A DNA stretch of 64,000 nucleotides from Rhizobium leguminosarum bv. viciae USDA 2370. Lineage in GTDB: Bacteria > Pseudomonadota > Alphaproteobacteria > Rhizobiales > Rhizobiaceae. Both the position numbers and the translations under genes were made by a program. This document shows positions 18,126-26,126 of this stretch, one piece after another (the stretch's first letter is position 1; every line of letters starts with the position of its first letter). The notes beneath the pieces were generated by a model. The model worked only from the letters and a program-made list of their open reading frames with translations, had not been told where the DNA came from and did not search any database. The stretch lies in contig NZ_MRDL01000047.1 of the NCBI RefSeq assembly GCF_002008365.1, positions 349,275-413,274 on the forward strand, written 5' to 3'.

Positions 18126-19480
18126 TCTGGATTTTGGGCGGCATCCTGGTTGAGCAGCGCCAGAAGTTGGCGAAGGTCGGCCGTGCTGCTCATTGTCCGG
18201 ACGAGCGACGGGACATCCGCGAAGGCGGGATTGCGCGCAGTTGCGTCGCGAAATTTTTCGGCCGGATCGCTCAGCCCCGGCAGGCCGTCGAAGCGGCGCT
18301 GTATCGCGCTGCCGTCGCGAAGCACGATATCGACGATCACGAAGCGGGTGCGTGGATCGCTCGACATGCGCGGCGCAGTCTCGTCGTGGCGGCGGCCGGC
18401 GCGCCGGGCAAGGTCCATCAGGCGCGGCAAGACAGGCCGCTCGTCGAAATGGTCGAGCCGCAGAGCCCCGTCGATGAGGGCGGCGGCGAACACGTATTCG
18501 GGACTGAAGCGCGCCTCGATCCCATTGTCGGGCTTGCTCACCACCAGGGCGGCATCGGCGCCGGGCGGGTAGGTGAAGGTGATATGCTCGATCGCATCAG
18601 CCTCCAGACCTTCCCGGTTGAGGCCGATGCCGAGAGACGCGACCGGATGGCTGGCGGTGCAGCAGGGATAGGCCTTCAGCGTCAGCCCGGGCGTCACGAT
18701 CTGCCATGGCGAACCCCAGTTCTCGGTCACGGCGGACGGGCGTTCCGCGCCGAAGGCATAGACCGAATGGAAGCCGACCGGATTGTCGAGGAAATCCGGC
18801 GCGCCGCCGAAACCCGCAGCGGCCATCCTCGCCGACAGGAGCCCGGATCGCGCCGCCATGCCAGCGTGGAAAGGTTTGGCGTCCGTACCGAACTGCAGCC
18901 GCAAGCCGGACGATTGCGTTGCCGCAAGGCCCAGCGCGACGGCGGTCTCGTCGATGGAGGCACGGGTCAGATGGGCGATTGCCGCCGCCGTGCCGATCGT
19001 CCCGAGCGTCGCCGTGGCATGGAAACCGTTCTCGTAGTGCTTTGAGCCGAGCGACAACCCCAGCCGCGCCATGGCTTCGAGCCCGACGATATAGGAGGCG
19101 ATCAGCGCATCTGCGGAAAATTCGCGCTCGGCGGCGAACGCCAGCAGGGCCGGGATGATCACGGTCGTCGGATGGCCGCGCACGCTTGCATGCACGTCGT
19201 CATAATCGAGCACATGGCCGGCATGACCGTTGACGAGCGCCGCGACCAGCGGATCGGTTCGGCGCGAGCTGCCGAGCAGGATCGCTTCGCCCGCCAGATT
19301 GGCACCGACGGTATCTGCCAGAATGCCGGTCGTGCGGTCGCCGGCGCCTGCGATCGCACAGGCGAGAAAATCGATGATCGCCGTGCGCGCCGCGTCCAAT
19401 GCCACGGGATCTTTCGATGGATCCGAGGAGATGATCGCCTGGGCAAATGCCGAAGTCAGGGGCGCGAATGTGCTCGTCAT
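18122..19480 (-). CDS. MmgE/PrpD family protein (YxeQ-like)
   Basis: 452 residues. Family features include AIIDFLACAIAGAGDRTTGIL near 35, NGHAGHVLDYDDVHASVRGHPTTVIIPALLA near 90-120, and YPCCTASHPV near 270. The family includes 2-methylcitrate dehydratase, cis-aconitate decarboxylase and B. subtilis YxeQ. No other propionate genes are nearby, so a methylcitrate role is unlikely; the link to an ABC transporter and LLM monooxygenase points to the YxeQ group. It overlaps the monooxygenase by 4 bp and follows the transporter ATPase by 9 bp. Confidence 0.88.
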   Translation of the reverse strand: MTSTFAPLTSAFAQAIISSDPSKDPVALDAARTAIIDFLACAIAGAGDRTTGILADTVGANLAGEAILLGSSRRTDPLVAALVNGHAGHVLDYDDVHASVRGHPTTVIIPALLAFAAEREFSADALIASYIVGLEAMARLGLSLGSKHYENGFHATATLGTIGTAAAIAHLTRASIDETAVALGLAATQSSGLRLQFGTDAKPFHAGMAARSGLLSARMAAAGFGGAPDFLDNPVGFHSVYAFGAERPSAVTENWGSPWQIVTPGLTLKAYPCCTASHPVASLGIGLNREGLEADAIEHITFTYPPGADAALVVSKPDNGIEARFSPEYVFAAALIDGALRLDHFDERPVLPRLMDLARRAGRRHDETAPRMSSDPRTRFVIVDIVLRDGSAIQRRFDGLPGLSDPAEKFRDATARNPAFADVPSLVRTMSSTADLRQLLALLNQDAAQNPE

Positions 19481-19489
19481 GAAAAAATC

Positions 19490-20275
19490 CTAGATGCCTT
19501 CGCGCACTGGCCCGCGCCCACTGGCGAGCCCGCCGACGAATTGGCGGATACGGGGATTGTCGAAGGTGTGGAAAATCTGTTCAGGCGAGCCTTGGTCGAC
19601 GATGCGGCCGTTCTCGGTAAAGACGACGATGTCGCTGATCTCCTCGGCGAACCGCATTTCGTGGGTCACAAGGATGCTGGTCATGCCGTCGCGGATGAGG
19701 TCGCGGATCACCCACAGCACTTCGCCCACTGTCTCGGGGTCAAGCGCCGAGGTGACTTCGTCGAACAGCACCAGTTCCGGCTTCATCGCCAGCGCGCGGG
19801 CGATCGCGACGCGCTGCTGCTGACCACCGGAAAGCTGGCCGGGATAGGCGCCGGCTTTTTCCGAAAGCCTCACCTTGTCGAGCAGTTCGCGTGCGAGTTT
19901 TTCCGCTTCGCGCCGCTCGACGCCGAGGATGCGGGTCGGGGCCAGCACGATATTGTCCAGCACGCTCAGGTGCGGAAAGAGATTGTACTGCTGGAAGACG
20001 ATGCCGATACGCTTGCGCAGCGCGATGCGTTCGCTCTCCTTGGCCAGTTGATCGACGCGGGTGCCGTCGACCGTGATGCGGCCGCGCTGCGGCGCCACCA
20101 ATGCGTTGATGCAGCGCAGGATCGTCGACTTTCCCGAACCGGACGGGCCGATAATGGAAACCGCATTGCCCTTGTTGACGGTGAGGTCTATGCCCTTCAG
20201 CACCTCCGTCTGGCCGAAGGACAGGTGCACGTCTTCCAGTCGCACGATCGTTTCGTCGGTTTTTGCGTTCATCAT
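19490..20275 (-). CDS. Polar amino acid ABC transporter ATP-binding protein
   Basis: 261 residues. Walker A IGPSGSGKSTILRC near residue 42, Q-loop FQQYNLFPHLSV, signature LSGGQQQRVAIARAL near 145, Walker B LVLFDEVTSALDPE, and switch His in LVTHEMRFA. It belongs to the GlnQ/HisP/TcyN group used with family-3 binding proteins. It lies 8 bp after the second permease and feeds the binding protein and permeases encoded just upstream. Confidence 0.94.
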   Translation of the reverse strand: MMNAKTDETIVRLEDVHLSFGQTEVLKGIDLTVNKGNAVSIIGPSGSGKSTILRCINALVAPQRGRITVDGTRVDQLAKESERIALRKRIGIVFQQYNLFPHLSVLDNIVLAPTRILGVERREAEKLARELLDKVRLSEKAGAYPGQLSGGQQQRVAIARALAMKPELVLFDEVTSALDPETVGEVLWVIRDLIRDGMTSILVTHEMRFAEEISDIVVFTENGRIVDQGSPEQIFHTFDNPRIRQFVGGLASGRGPVREGI

Positions 20276-20283
20276 TCAAATCC

Positions 20284-21066
20284 TCAGGCCGTCTTGAAGC
20301 GCCGCTCGAGGCGTCGGGTCAGGCGGGCGATCGGGTAGCAAAGCGTGAAGAAGGCGGCCATCACCACGATATAGGCGATGATCGTGAAATCGAGGCGGCG
20401 CACGGATGTGCTGGCATCGGTTGCCGCATGCAATAGTTCGTGCACGCCAACCAGCGAGGCGAGCGACGTGCCCATGGTGATGGAGGCCAATATGTTCATC
20501 CATGGCGGCAGCGAGCGCCGCAGGCATTGCGGCAGTATGATCCAGCGCAGGGCCTGGCCGCGCGAAAAACCGAGCCCCTTTGCCGCTTCCCATTGCGTGG
20601 TCGGGATCGAAAGGATGGCGCCGCGGGTGATCTCGGCCACATAGGCGCTGGCCGGTATGGCAAGGCCGATCACCGCCTTCATCCAATCCGGGAAGGGCAG
20701 ATAGTTGCCGGCCACCACGATTTCGAAGGGAAAGATGTAAGTCGTCGCGAAGATCAGCACGAGATGCGGGGCATTGCGGAAGACTTGCACATAGGCGACG
20801 ACCGGGTAGCGCACCAGCTTGAAGGGAACCAGTTCCAGTATGCCGAACACCGCTCCGACGGTCGTTCCAAGCGTCATCGCGCACAGGCTGATGACGACGT
20901 TCATCATGAAGCCCGAGCCGAGATAGGGAAGCCACGTCACCAGTTCGCGCCCCAGCGTCAGGTCGGCCAGCGACCAGAGGACGATAACAAGCGGGAGTGC
21001 CGTAAAGCCGATATTGCGCAGCAGGCGACCACTCCTGCGCTGCTCGGAAAGTACCGCAGTCGTCAT
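20284..21066 (-). CDS. Amino acid ABC transporter permease (second subunit)
   Basis: 260 residues from the ATG at 21066, which overlaps the stop of the upstream permease by 4 bp (ATGA); a longer in-frame start at 21105 would overlap much more. HisM/GlnP type with several membrane helices and the EAA loop TQWEAAKGLGFSRGQALRWIILPQCLRRSLP. It forms the membrane channel with the product of the gene upstream. Confidence 0.92.
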   Translation of the reverse strand: MTTAVLSEQRRSGRLLRNIGFTALPLVIVLWSLADLTLGRELVTWLPYLGSGFMMNVVISLCAMTLGTTVGAVFGILELVPFKLVRYPVVAYVQVFRNAPHLVLIFATTYIFPFEIVVAGNYLPFPDWMKAVIGLAIPASAYVAEITRGAILSIPTTQWEAAKGLGFSRGQALRWIILPQCLRRSLPPWMNILASITMGTSLASLVGVHELLHAATDASTSVRRLDFTIIAYIVVMAAFFTLCYPIARLTRRLERRFKTA

Positions 21067-21809
21067 AGGCCATACCCCGGAATGGCGAGCTTGCGCTCCA
21101 CCCACAGGCCGATGCGGGCAACGGCAAGGTTGATGATGCTGAAGAACAGCAGGATGACGATCATCAGTGACACCACGTTGTCGCGCTGCGTCCAGACCAT
21201 GATCGAGGCATAGGTAATCTCGCTGACTGCAATCGCATTACCCACCGTCGTCAACTTCACGAGATTGATGAGATTGTTGACGATCGCGGGCAGCGATGCC
21301 CTCAATGCCAGGGGAACTTCGACGTAACGGAGGATCTGCAGCGTGCTGAAGCCGATGCCGCGCGCCGCTTCCACCGTGGCCGACGGCACCGCCTCGATAC
21401 CTGCGCGGATCGCCTCGGCATGCAAGGCGGCGATGTGCAGTCCGACCACCGCCACCACCCAAAAGAAGGGTGTCAGCGGATTGTTCTGCGTCCCGCCGAC
21501 CAGGTTCGATACGAATGTATTGAGAACGAGGAAGCTGAACATCAACTGTACCAGCGTCGGCGTGTTTCGGGTGATTTCCACGAAAGCGCGGACCGGCGTC
21601 GATAGCCAGGGCTTGCCGGATGTCAGGCAGGCGGCAAACAGCAGCCCGGCAATCAGGCTGACGGGAATCAAGAGGGCAATCAGAAAGAGCGTGGTGATGA
21701 AACCATCACGCCATATCTGCGCCTCGTACCCCGTCGCCAGGAACTCGTAGTTAAGGCCAAGCCTGTTCGTCAGGTTGACGAACAGGCTGGTCATGCTGGT
21801 GTCCTGCAT
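21063..21809 (-). CDS. Amino acid ABC transporter permease (first subunit)
   Basis: 248 residues, HisM/GlnP type. Membrane helices such as FITTLFLIALLIPVSLIAGLLFAACL, the motif FVEITRNTPTLVQLMFSFLVL and the EAA loop ATVEAARGIGFSTLQILRYVEVPLALRASLP are visible. It starts 24 bp after the binding-protein gene. Two different permeases imply a heterodimeric channel, whereas the B. subtilis yxe system has a single YxeN. Confidence 0.93.
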   Translation of the reverse strand: MQDTSMTSLFVNLTNRLGLNYEFLATGYEAQIWRDGFITTLFLIALLIPVSLIAGLLFAACLTSGKPWLSTPVRAFVEITRNTPTLVQLMFSFLVLNTFVSNLVGGTQNNPLTPFFWVVAVVGLHIAALHAEAIRAGIEAVPSATVEAARGIGFSTLQILRYVEVPLALRASLPAIVNNLINLVKLTTVGNAIAVSEITYASIMVWTQRDNVVSLMIVILLFFSIINLAVARIGLWVERKLAIPGYGL

Positions 21810-21833
21810 GTCGATCCGCCAGTGTAACCTGTC

Positions 21834-22664
21834 TTACTTGCCAGCCGACAGGGTCTTGCGCTCTTGTTCGAGATAGTCGGTATTGCGGAGCCGGTTCGCC
21901 TTCGCAAATTCCAGGAGCTTTTCTGACGTATGGAGCTGCCGGATCGACTTATCGAGTGCCTCGGCCGTCTCCTTTTCGCCTTTTCGCACCCAGATCACCG
22001 AGTCGGAAGGGAGCAGTTCGGTCGGGAAGAGAATAGTGTAGTCCTTCCACTCCTCTGGCCGGTCCTCCAGCAGAAGGCCGACGGTTGCGCCGACATGGAC
22101 GGCGGCGACACAATTGCCGCCCTGCAGCGCCAGCAGCGATTCCGGCTGGCTCGGCAAGCCCTTTACCTCGGCGCCGTATTGTTCGATGAGCGGCTGCGTG
22201 AAGTTCGACCCTTGCGAAACGCAGACCGGCTTTCCCTTGAGATCTGCCCAGTCCTTCAGGCCGCTGTCCTTGCGTCCGACGGCAGCACCGCCGCTGCGAT
22301 CATACGGCGTCGCCACCCAATCAAGAACTTTGGCGCGGTCCTCGGTATATTGCATGTTCGCAATCAGGATATCGACCTTGCCCTGCTGGAGAAATTGCAC
22401 CCGGTTCGGGGGCGTGACGGTGACTGTTTCCAGCTTGACGCCAAGATCGTCCGAGAGCGCTTTTGCAATATCGAGATTGTATCCCTTCTGCGTTTGCGAT
22501 GTGGGATCGATATAGCCGAAGGGCGCCCCCGAGAGGATGACGCCAACGGTAAGGGTGCCGCGGGCTTTGATGCGGTCGAGCGTGGCATCCGCGGATGCCT
22601 GCGTTGCCGCCAGCAAGGCAATCGACATGGCGAGGAGCGCCTTCGGGAGAAATTTGCGTGACAT
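21834..22664 (-). CDS. Family-3 (polar amino acid) ABC transporter substrate-binding protein
   Basis: 276 residues. The signal peptide MSRKFLPKALLAMSIALLAATQASA is cleaved near residue 25. The mature protein starts with DRIKARGTLTVGVILSGAPFGYIDPTSQTQKGYNLDIAKAL, then NRVQFLQQGKVDILIANMQYTEDR, both typical of SBP_bac_3 proteins (cystine, glutamine, histidine, YxeM). The ligand cannot be read from sequence. GGAG lies 8 bp before the ATG. It is the first full gene of the operon, behind a short leader ORF. Confidence 0.92.
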   Translation of the reverse strand: MSRKFLPKALLAMSIALLAATQASADATLDRIKARGTLTVGVILSGAPFGYIDPTSQTQKGYNLDIAKALSDDLGVKLETVTVTPPNRVQFLQQGKVDILIANMQYTEDRAKVLDWVATPYDRSGGAAVGRKDSGLKDWADLKGKPVCVSQGSNFTQPLIEQYGAEVKGLPSQPESLLALQGGNCVAAVHVGATVGLLLEDRPEEWKDYTILFPTELLPSDSVIWVRKGEKETAEALDKSIRQLHTSEKLLEFAKANRLRNTDYLEQERKTLSAGK

Positions 22665-22692
22665 GTTTGAGCTCCGTCTTGGGAAGGTAGAA

Positions 22693-22742
22693 GGACCGGT
22701 TCAGGTCCCCGAGCAGTTGCAGCACTCTTTGGCTCGACTGCT
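22693..22742 (-). promoter_or_regulatory. Alternative hairpins between leader ORF and binding-protein gene (candidate attenuator)
   Basis: Three stems can form in the 76-bp gap. GGACC (22693-22697) pairs with GGTCC (22704-22708). AGCAGT (22712-22717) pairs with ACTGCT (22737-22742). CGAGC (22710-22714) pairs with GCTCG (22732-22736). The last two exclude each other, and the ACTGCT arm overlaps the leader stop codon. No T-tract follows, so translational control or Rho-dependent control is as likely as classic attenuation. Confidence 0.4.
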
Positions 22743-22827
22743 ATGGCGTGGATGTGCACCACTTTGAGGTGAAGCCGAAAAGGCTGGTGATGAGATGGAC
22801 GTCGGCTTCCCGCGCAATATTGGTCAT
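22741..22827 (-). CDS. Short Cys-containing leader ORF (28 codons)
   Basis: ATG at 22827, stop TAG at 22743-22741, with GCGGAGAAGC directly before the start. The peptide begins MTNIAREADVH and ends TSKWCTSTP, with one Trp-Cys pair four codons from the stop. It lies 76 bp upstream of an ABC-transporter gene in an operon with a flavin monooxygenase. Position, size, ribosome-binding site and late cysteine codon all fit a regulatory leader sensing cysteine supply. I do not recognise it as a named family, and no search was possible. Confidence 0.55.
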   Translation of the reverse strand: MTNIAREADVHLITSLFGFTSKWCTSTP

Positions 22828-23133
22828 GCTTCTCCGCGCTGATAGAAAAGGACGCTGACCGCATCGCTTTCCTGCGCGAATCGGCAACTGGACGGCTTTG
22901 AAAGGCATAGGGAACCGATGAGAGAGAGAAGGAACGTTCTGTCTCAGAGAAAATCATCATTGTGATGGATTATGTAGATTTTATTTTCTGAAATTGGCGC
23001 GTTCGTTGAAAAATCTTGTGCACGAGAGGGTTGCTGATCGGCAACCTTCCCGCCCGGTAATGGCATCAAAAATCGGATTTTGCTCGGCCGAACTCCGGCC
23101 GTCTTGCGGCTAATCCCGACTGGGCAACCCGCT
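22828..23133. other. 306-bp intergenic region upstream of the leader ORF
   Basis: No gene is visible. The stretch 22955-23020 is AT-rich for this genome and probably holds the promoter of the minus-strand operon. It contains an imperfect inverted repeat AATCATCA/TGATGGATT (22962-22980) and a perfect one, GGTTGC and GCAACC (23031-23036 and 23043-23048), either of which could bind a regulator. No clear -35/-10 pair was found. Confidence 0.5.
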
Positions 23134-23979
23134 TTAGCGGATCGTCACGAAATCGGCCGAGGCGAGGACGTTGTTCGGCGCCGGCGTCTTCTTGAATTTC
23201 AGCGTCACCACCTTGTAGCCTTCGGTTTCGAGTTTCGAGAGCAGGGTTGGTAGCATCGTCGCCGTGCGTTTGTGGATGTCATGCATCAGGATGATGCCGC
23301 GGCCGCGCTTGTGCAAGAGGTTCATTGTCCGCTGCGTTATGGAGACCGGCGTCGTGGTGAAGTAGTCCTTGCTGTCGATATCGACATCCATGACCACCAT
23401 GTCGCGCATGGCGACCGCGGCGCGCAGCCTGTGGCTCTCGGCAAGATAAGGGAAGCGGAAGAAGGAGACATCGGTTCCGGTCGCCTTGGTCACCGCCAAT
23501 TCGCCCTTGATCACCTCGGCCATCGCCGCGTCGAAACTCAGCGAAGCGAGGTTGGCGTGGTCATAAGTGTGGCTGCCGATCGTGTTGCCGTCCTGGGCGA
23601 CCTTGCGGGCGAGCGCCGGATGCATCTCGGCCATCTCGCCGACCATCATGAAGGCGCCCTTGACGCCGAACTGGTCGAGGATTGCCAGCACCTTATCGGT
23701 CCGGCCGGGGATCGGGCCATCGTCGAAGCTGAGGATCACTTCCTTGTCCTGGAGCTTGAGATCGGCGAGCGAGGAGACCTCCAGCGTTCGTCCGGCCAGA
23801 TGGTGCCAGCCGGTTAGGCGCGGCGTCGCATCGTCGCCGGCATAGGCAAGTTTCCGCTCTTCGGGCGCGATCACCGAGGAGGTCTTGATCGATGTGTCAG
23901 GAGCGGATTGTCTGGTGGTGCTGCAGGCGGAGAGGGCGGCCGTGAGGGCCATGCAGGACAGAACGAAAAGACGATACAT
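23134..23979 (-). CDS. Polysaccharide deacetylase (NodB-type) lipoprotein
   Basis: 281 residues. The N-terminus MYRLFVLSCMALTAALSAC gives a lipobox LSAC with Cys19, so it should be a lipid-anchored periplasmic protein. The NodB/CE4 domain has metal-binding FDDGPIPGRTDKVL near residue 88 and the His pair in GSHTYDHANLASL near 135, plus RFPY and HDIHKRT motifs. CE4 enzymes deacetylate N-acetylglucosamine in peptidoglycan or polysaccharides; the substrate is not evident. It is the only gene on its transcript. Confidence 0.88.
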   Translation of the reverse strand: MYRLFVLSCMALTAALSACSTTRQSAPDTSIKTSSVIAPEERKLAYAGDDATPRLTGWHHLAGRTLEVSSLADLKLQDKEVILSFDDGPIPGRTDKVLAILDQFGVKGAFMMVGEMAEMHPALARKVAQDGNTIGSHTYDHANLASLSFDAAMAEVIKGELAVTKATGTDVSFFRFPYLAESHRLRAAVAMRDMVVMDVDIDSKDYFTTTPVSITQRTMNLLHKRGRGIILMHDIHKRTATMLPTLLSKLETEGYKVVTLKFKKTPAPNNVLASADFVTIR

Positions 23980-24107
23980 GGAAAGGGCTCAACAAATCGG
24001 TAACGAATGTTGAGACAACCTTTCGGATTATGGTTAACGATCGGTTGATAATGGCCCAAATTGCGTTGATGCGCGGCACTTCGCCACGCATTCGATGAGA
24101 CCTGTGG

Positions 24108-25991
24108 CTATCCCGCCATCGCTTCTTCGTATTCGGCCGACAGCATCAGCCAGTCTTCCTCGGCGGCAGCCAGTTTTGCAGCAGCTTCGCCGCGCTGTTT
24201 TGCCTTCTCGGCGGCTTTAGCGGGCGTCTTCTCGTAAAGGACCGGATCCGCAAGTTCCGCGTCAAGCGCCTGAATCTGTTTCTCCAGCTTCGCCGTCAAG
24301 GATTCGATTTCGTTGATCTTTTTCTTAAGTGGCGTCAGTGAGGCGCGACGTTCGGCATTGAGCTTGCGCTGGTCGGCCTTCGATGTCGCGTCTTCAGTTA
24401 GCTGCGGCTTTTCTTCTTTTTTTTTACCGGATGTGACGATGAGGTCGCGGTACTCGTCCATATCGCCTTCGAAGGTCGTCACCGTACCGCCATTGACCAG
24501 CCACAGCCGATCGACCGTCGCCTCGATCAGATGGCGATCGTGCGAGATCAGGATGACGGCGCCTTCATAGTCGTTCAGCGCCTCGATCAGCGCGCGGCGG
24601 CTGTCGATGTCGAGGTGGTTGGTCGGCTCGTCGAGGATCAGCAGGTTCGGCGCATTGAAGGCGGCGAGCCCCATCAGCAGGCGGGCTTTTTCGCCGCCGG
24701 AAAGATCCTTGGCGGCCGTCGCCATCTTTTCGGTCGCAAGCCCCATCTGGGCGACGCGGGCGCGCACCTTGGCTTCCGGCGCACCCGGCATCAGCCGGCG
24801 CACATGCTCCACCGGCGATTGCTCGGGGATGAGGTCGTCGAGTTGGTGCTGCGCGAAGAAGCCGATCTTCAGGCTCGGCGCGATCTTCACTTCACCGCTC
24901 TCCGGCGCGAGCCGGCCGGAGATGAATTTGGCGAAGGTCGATTTGCCGTTGCCGTTCGAGCCGAGCAGGGCGATCCGGTCGTCATTGTCGATACGAAGAT
25001 TGAGGTTCTTCAGGATCGGATTGCCGGGCTCATAGCCGACGGCGCCACTCTGGATCGCGACGATCGGCGAAGCCGGCTGCTTTTCCGGCTCGGGAAAAGT
25101 GATCGGCTGCACATGGTCCTCGATCACCGCAGCGACCGTTCCCATCCGCTCGAGCGCCTTGACACGCGATTGTGCCTGTCGGGCCTTGGAAGCCTTGGCC
25201 TTGAAGCGATCGATGAAGCCCTGCAGATGTTTGCGTGCCGCGTCGTTCTTGGCCTTGGCCTTCGTCTGCAATTCGTCGGCTTCCGCCTTCTGCCGCTCGA
25301 ACTGGTCGTATCCGCCGCGATAGAAGGTAAGCTTCTTCTGGTCGAGATGGACGATCGCATTGACCGCATTGTTCAAGAGGTCGCGATCATGGCTGATGAT
25401 GATGACGGTGTGCGGATAGCGCCTGACATAGTCTTCCAGCCACAGCGTGCCTTCGAGGTCGAGATAGTTGGTCGGCTCGTCGAGCAGAAGCAGATCCGGC
25501 TCGGAAAACAGCACGGCGGCAAGGGCGACGCGCATGCGCCAGCCGCCGGAGAAGGAGGAGGCGGGGCGGGCTTGCGCTGCCTTGTCGAAGCCGAGGCCGG
25601 CAAGAATACTCGCCGCGCGCGCTTCGGCCGAATGCGCGTCGATATCGACAAGGCGCATCTGGATTTCGGCGATGCGGTGCGGGTCGGTCGCGGTTTCCGC
25701 CTCGGCAACGAGGGCGGTGCGTTCCTTGTCCGCGGCAAGCACGATCTCGATCAGAGCGTCCTCAGTCGCCGGTGCTTCCTGCGCCACCTGGCCGATGCGT
25801 GCGGCCTTCGGGATCGACACCGATCCGCTCTCCGAGCCGAGATCGCCGGTGATGACGCGAAAAAGCGTGGACTTGCCGGCGCCGTTGCGCCCGACGAGCC
25901 CTGCCTTCGTACCTGAAGGCAGCGAAACGCTGGCATTGTCGAGAAGCAGGCGCCCTGCGATGCGGGCGGAAATGTCGGTGAGCGTGATCAT
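24108..25991 (-). CDS. ABC-F family ATP-binding protein
   Basis: 627 residues from the ATG at 25991 (MITLTDISARIAGRLLLDNA); an in-frame start at 26027 has no merit. Two ATPase domains with no membrane segment: Walker A VGRNGAGKSTLFRV near 32 and LGSNGNGKSTFAKF near 340; signatures SFSGGWRMR and DLSGGEKARLL; and the inter-domain linker rich in Lys/Arg (KAKNDAARKHLQGFIDRFKAKASKARQAQSR). A Lys/Glu-rich C-terminal coiled coil ends the protein (about 530-627). This is the Uup/YheS-type translation-factor architecture acting on ribosomes. Its upstream region holds an unusual repeat array. Confidence 0.93.
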   Translation of the reverse strand: MITLTDISARIAGRLLLDNASVSLPSGTKAGLVGRNGAGKSTLFRVITGDLGSESGSVSIPKAARIGQVAQEAPATEDALIEIVLAADKERTALVAEAETATDPHRIAEIQMRLVDIDAHSAEARAASILAGLGFDKAAQARPASSFSGGWRMRVALAAVLFSEPDLLLLDEPTNYLDLEGTLWLEDYVRRYPHTVIIISHDRDLLNNAVNAIVHLDQKKLTFYRGGYDQFERQKAEADELQTKAKAKNDAARKHLQGFIDRFKAKASKARQAQSRVKALERMGTVAAVIEDHVQPITFPEPEKQPASPIVAIQSGAVGYEPGNPILKNLNLRIDNDDRIALLGSNGNGKSTFAKFISGRLAPESGEVKIAPSLKIGFFAQHQLDDLIPEQSPVEHVRRLMPGAPEAKVRARVAQMGLATEKMATAAKDLSGGEKARLLMGLAAFNAPNLLILDEPTNHLDIDSRRALIEALNDYEGAVILISHDRHLIEATVDRLWLVNGGTVTTFEGDMDEYRDLIVTSGKKKEEKPQLTEDATSKADQRKLNAERRASLTPLKKKINEIESLTAKLEKQIQALDAELADPVLYEKTPAKAAEKAKQRGEAAAKLAAAEEDWLMLSAEYEEAMAG

Positions 25992-26024
25992 GGCCGGCGT
26001 TTTGGCCGAAAGCGCTCGCCAAGG

Positions 26025-26125
26025 CAAGAGCGCTTATCCCGCGCCAAGCTTGCTTGTGCGCTGACAAGCCTGCTTATCCCGGGGACAAGCCTGCTTGTCC
26101 CACCGCAAGCGCGCTCGTCCGCCGC
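26025..26125. repeat. Five tandem 20-21 bp units, each with a short palindrome
   Basis: Units start at 26025, 26045, 26065, 26086 and 26106. Each begins CAAGC or similar and contains AAG-N4-CTT or a close variant; the consensus is CAAGCNNGCTTRTCCC. Unit 4 is the centre of a perfect palindrome, GGGACAAGC and its complement around CT (26082-26101). The period is about two DNA turns. The array fills the gap between the GGDEF gene and the ABC-F start, 33-134 bp upstream of the latter. Confidence 0.75.
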
Positions 26126-26126
26126 C

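Noticed and set aside
18122..19480. Reading the MmgE/PrpD gene as prpD of the methylcitrate cycle
   Set aside because: No prpB, prpC or propionate genes are near; the ABC transporter and LLM monooxygenase context fits the YxeQ group better.
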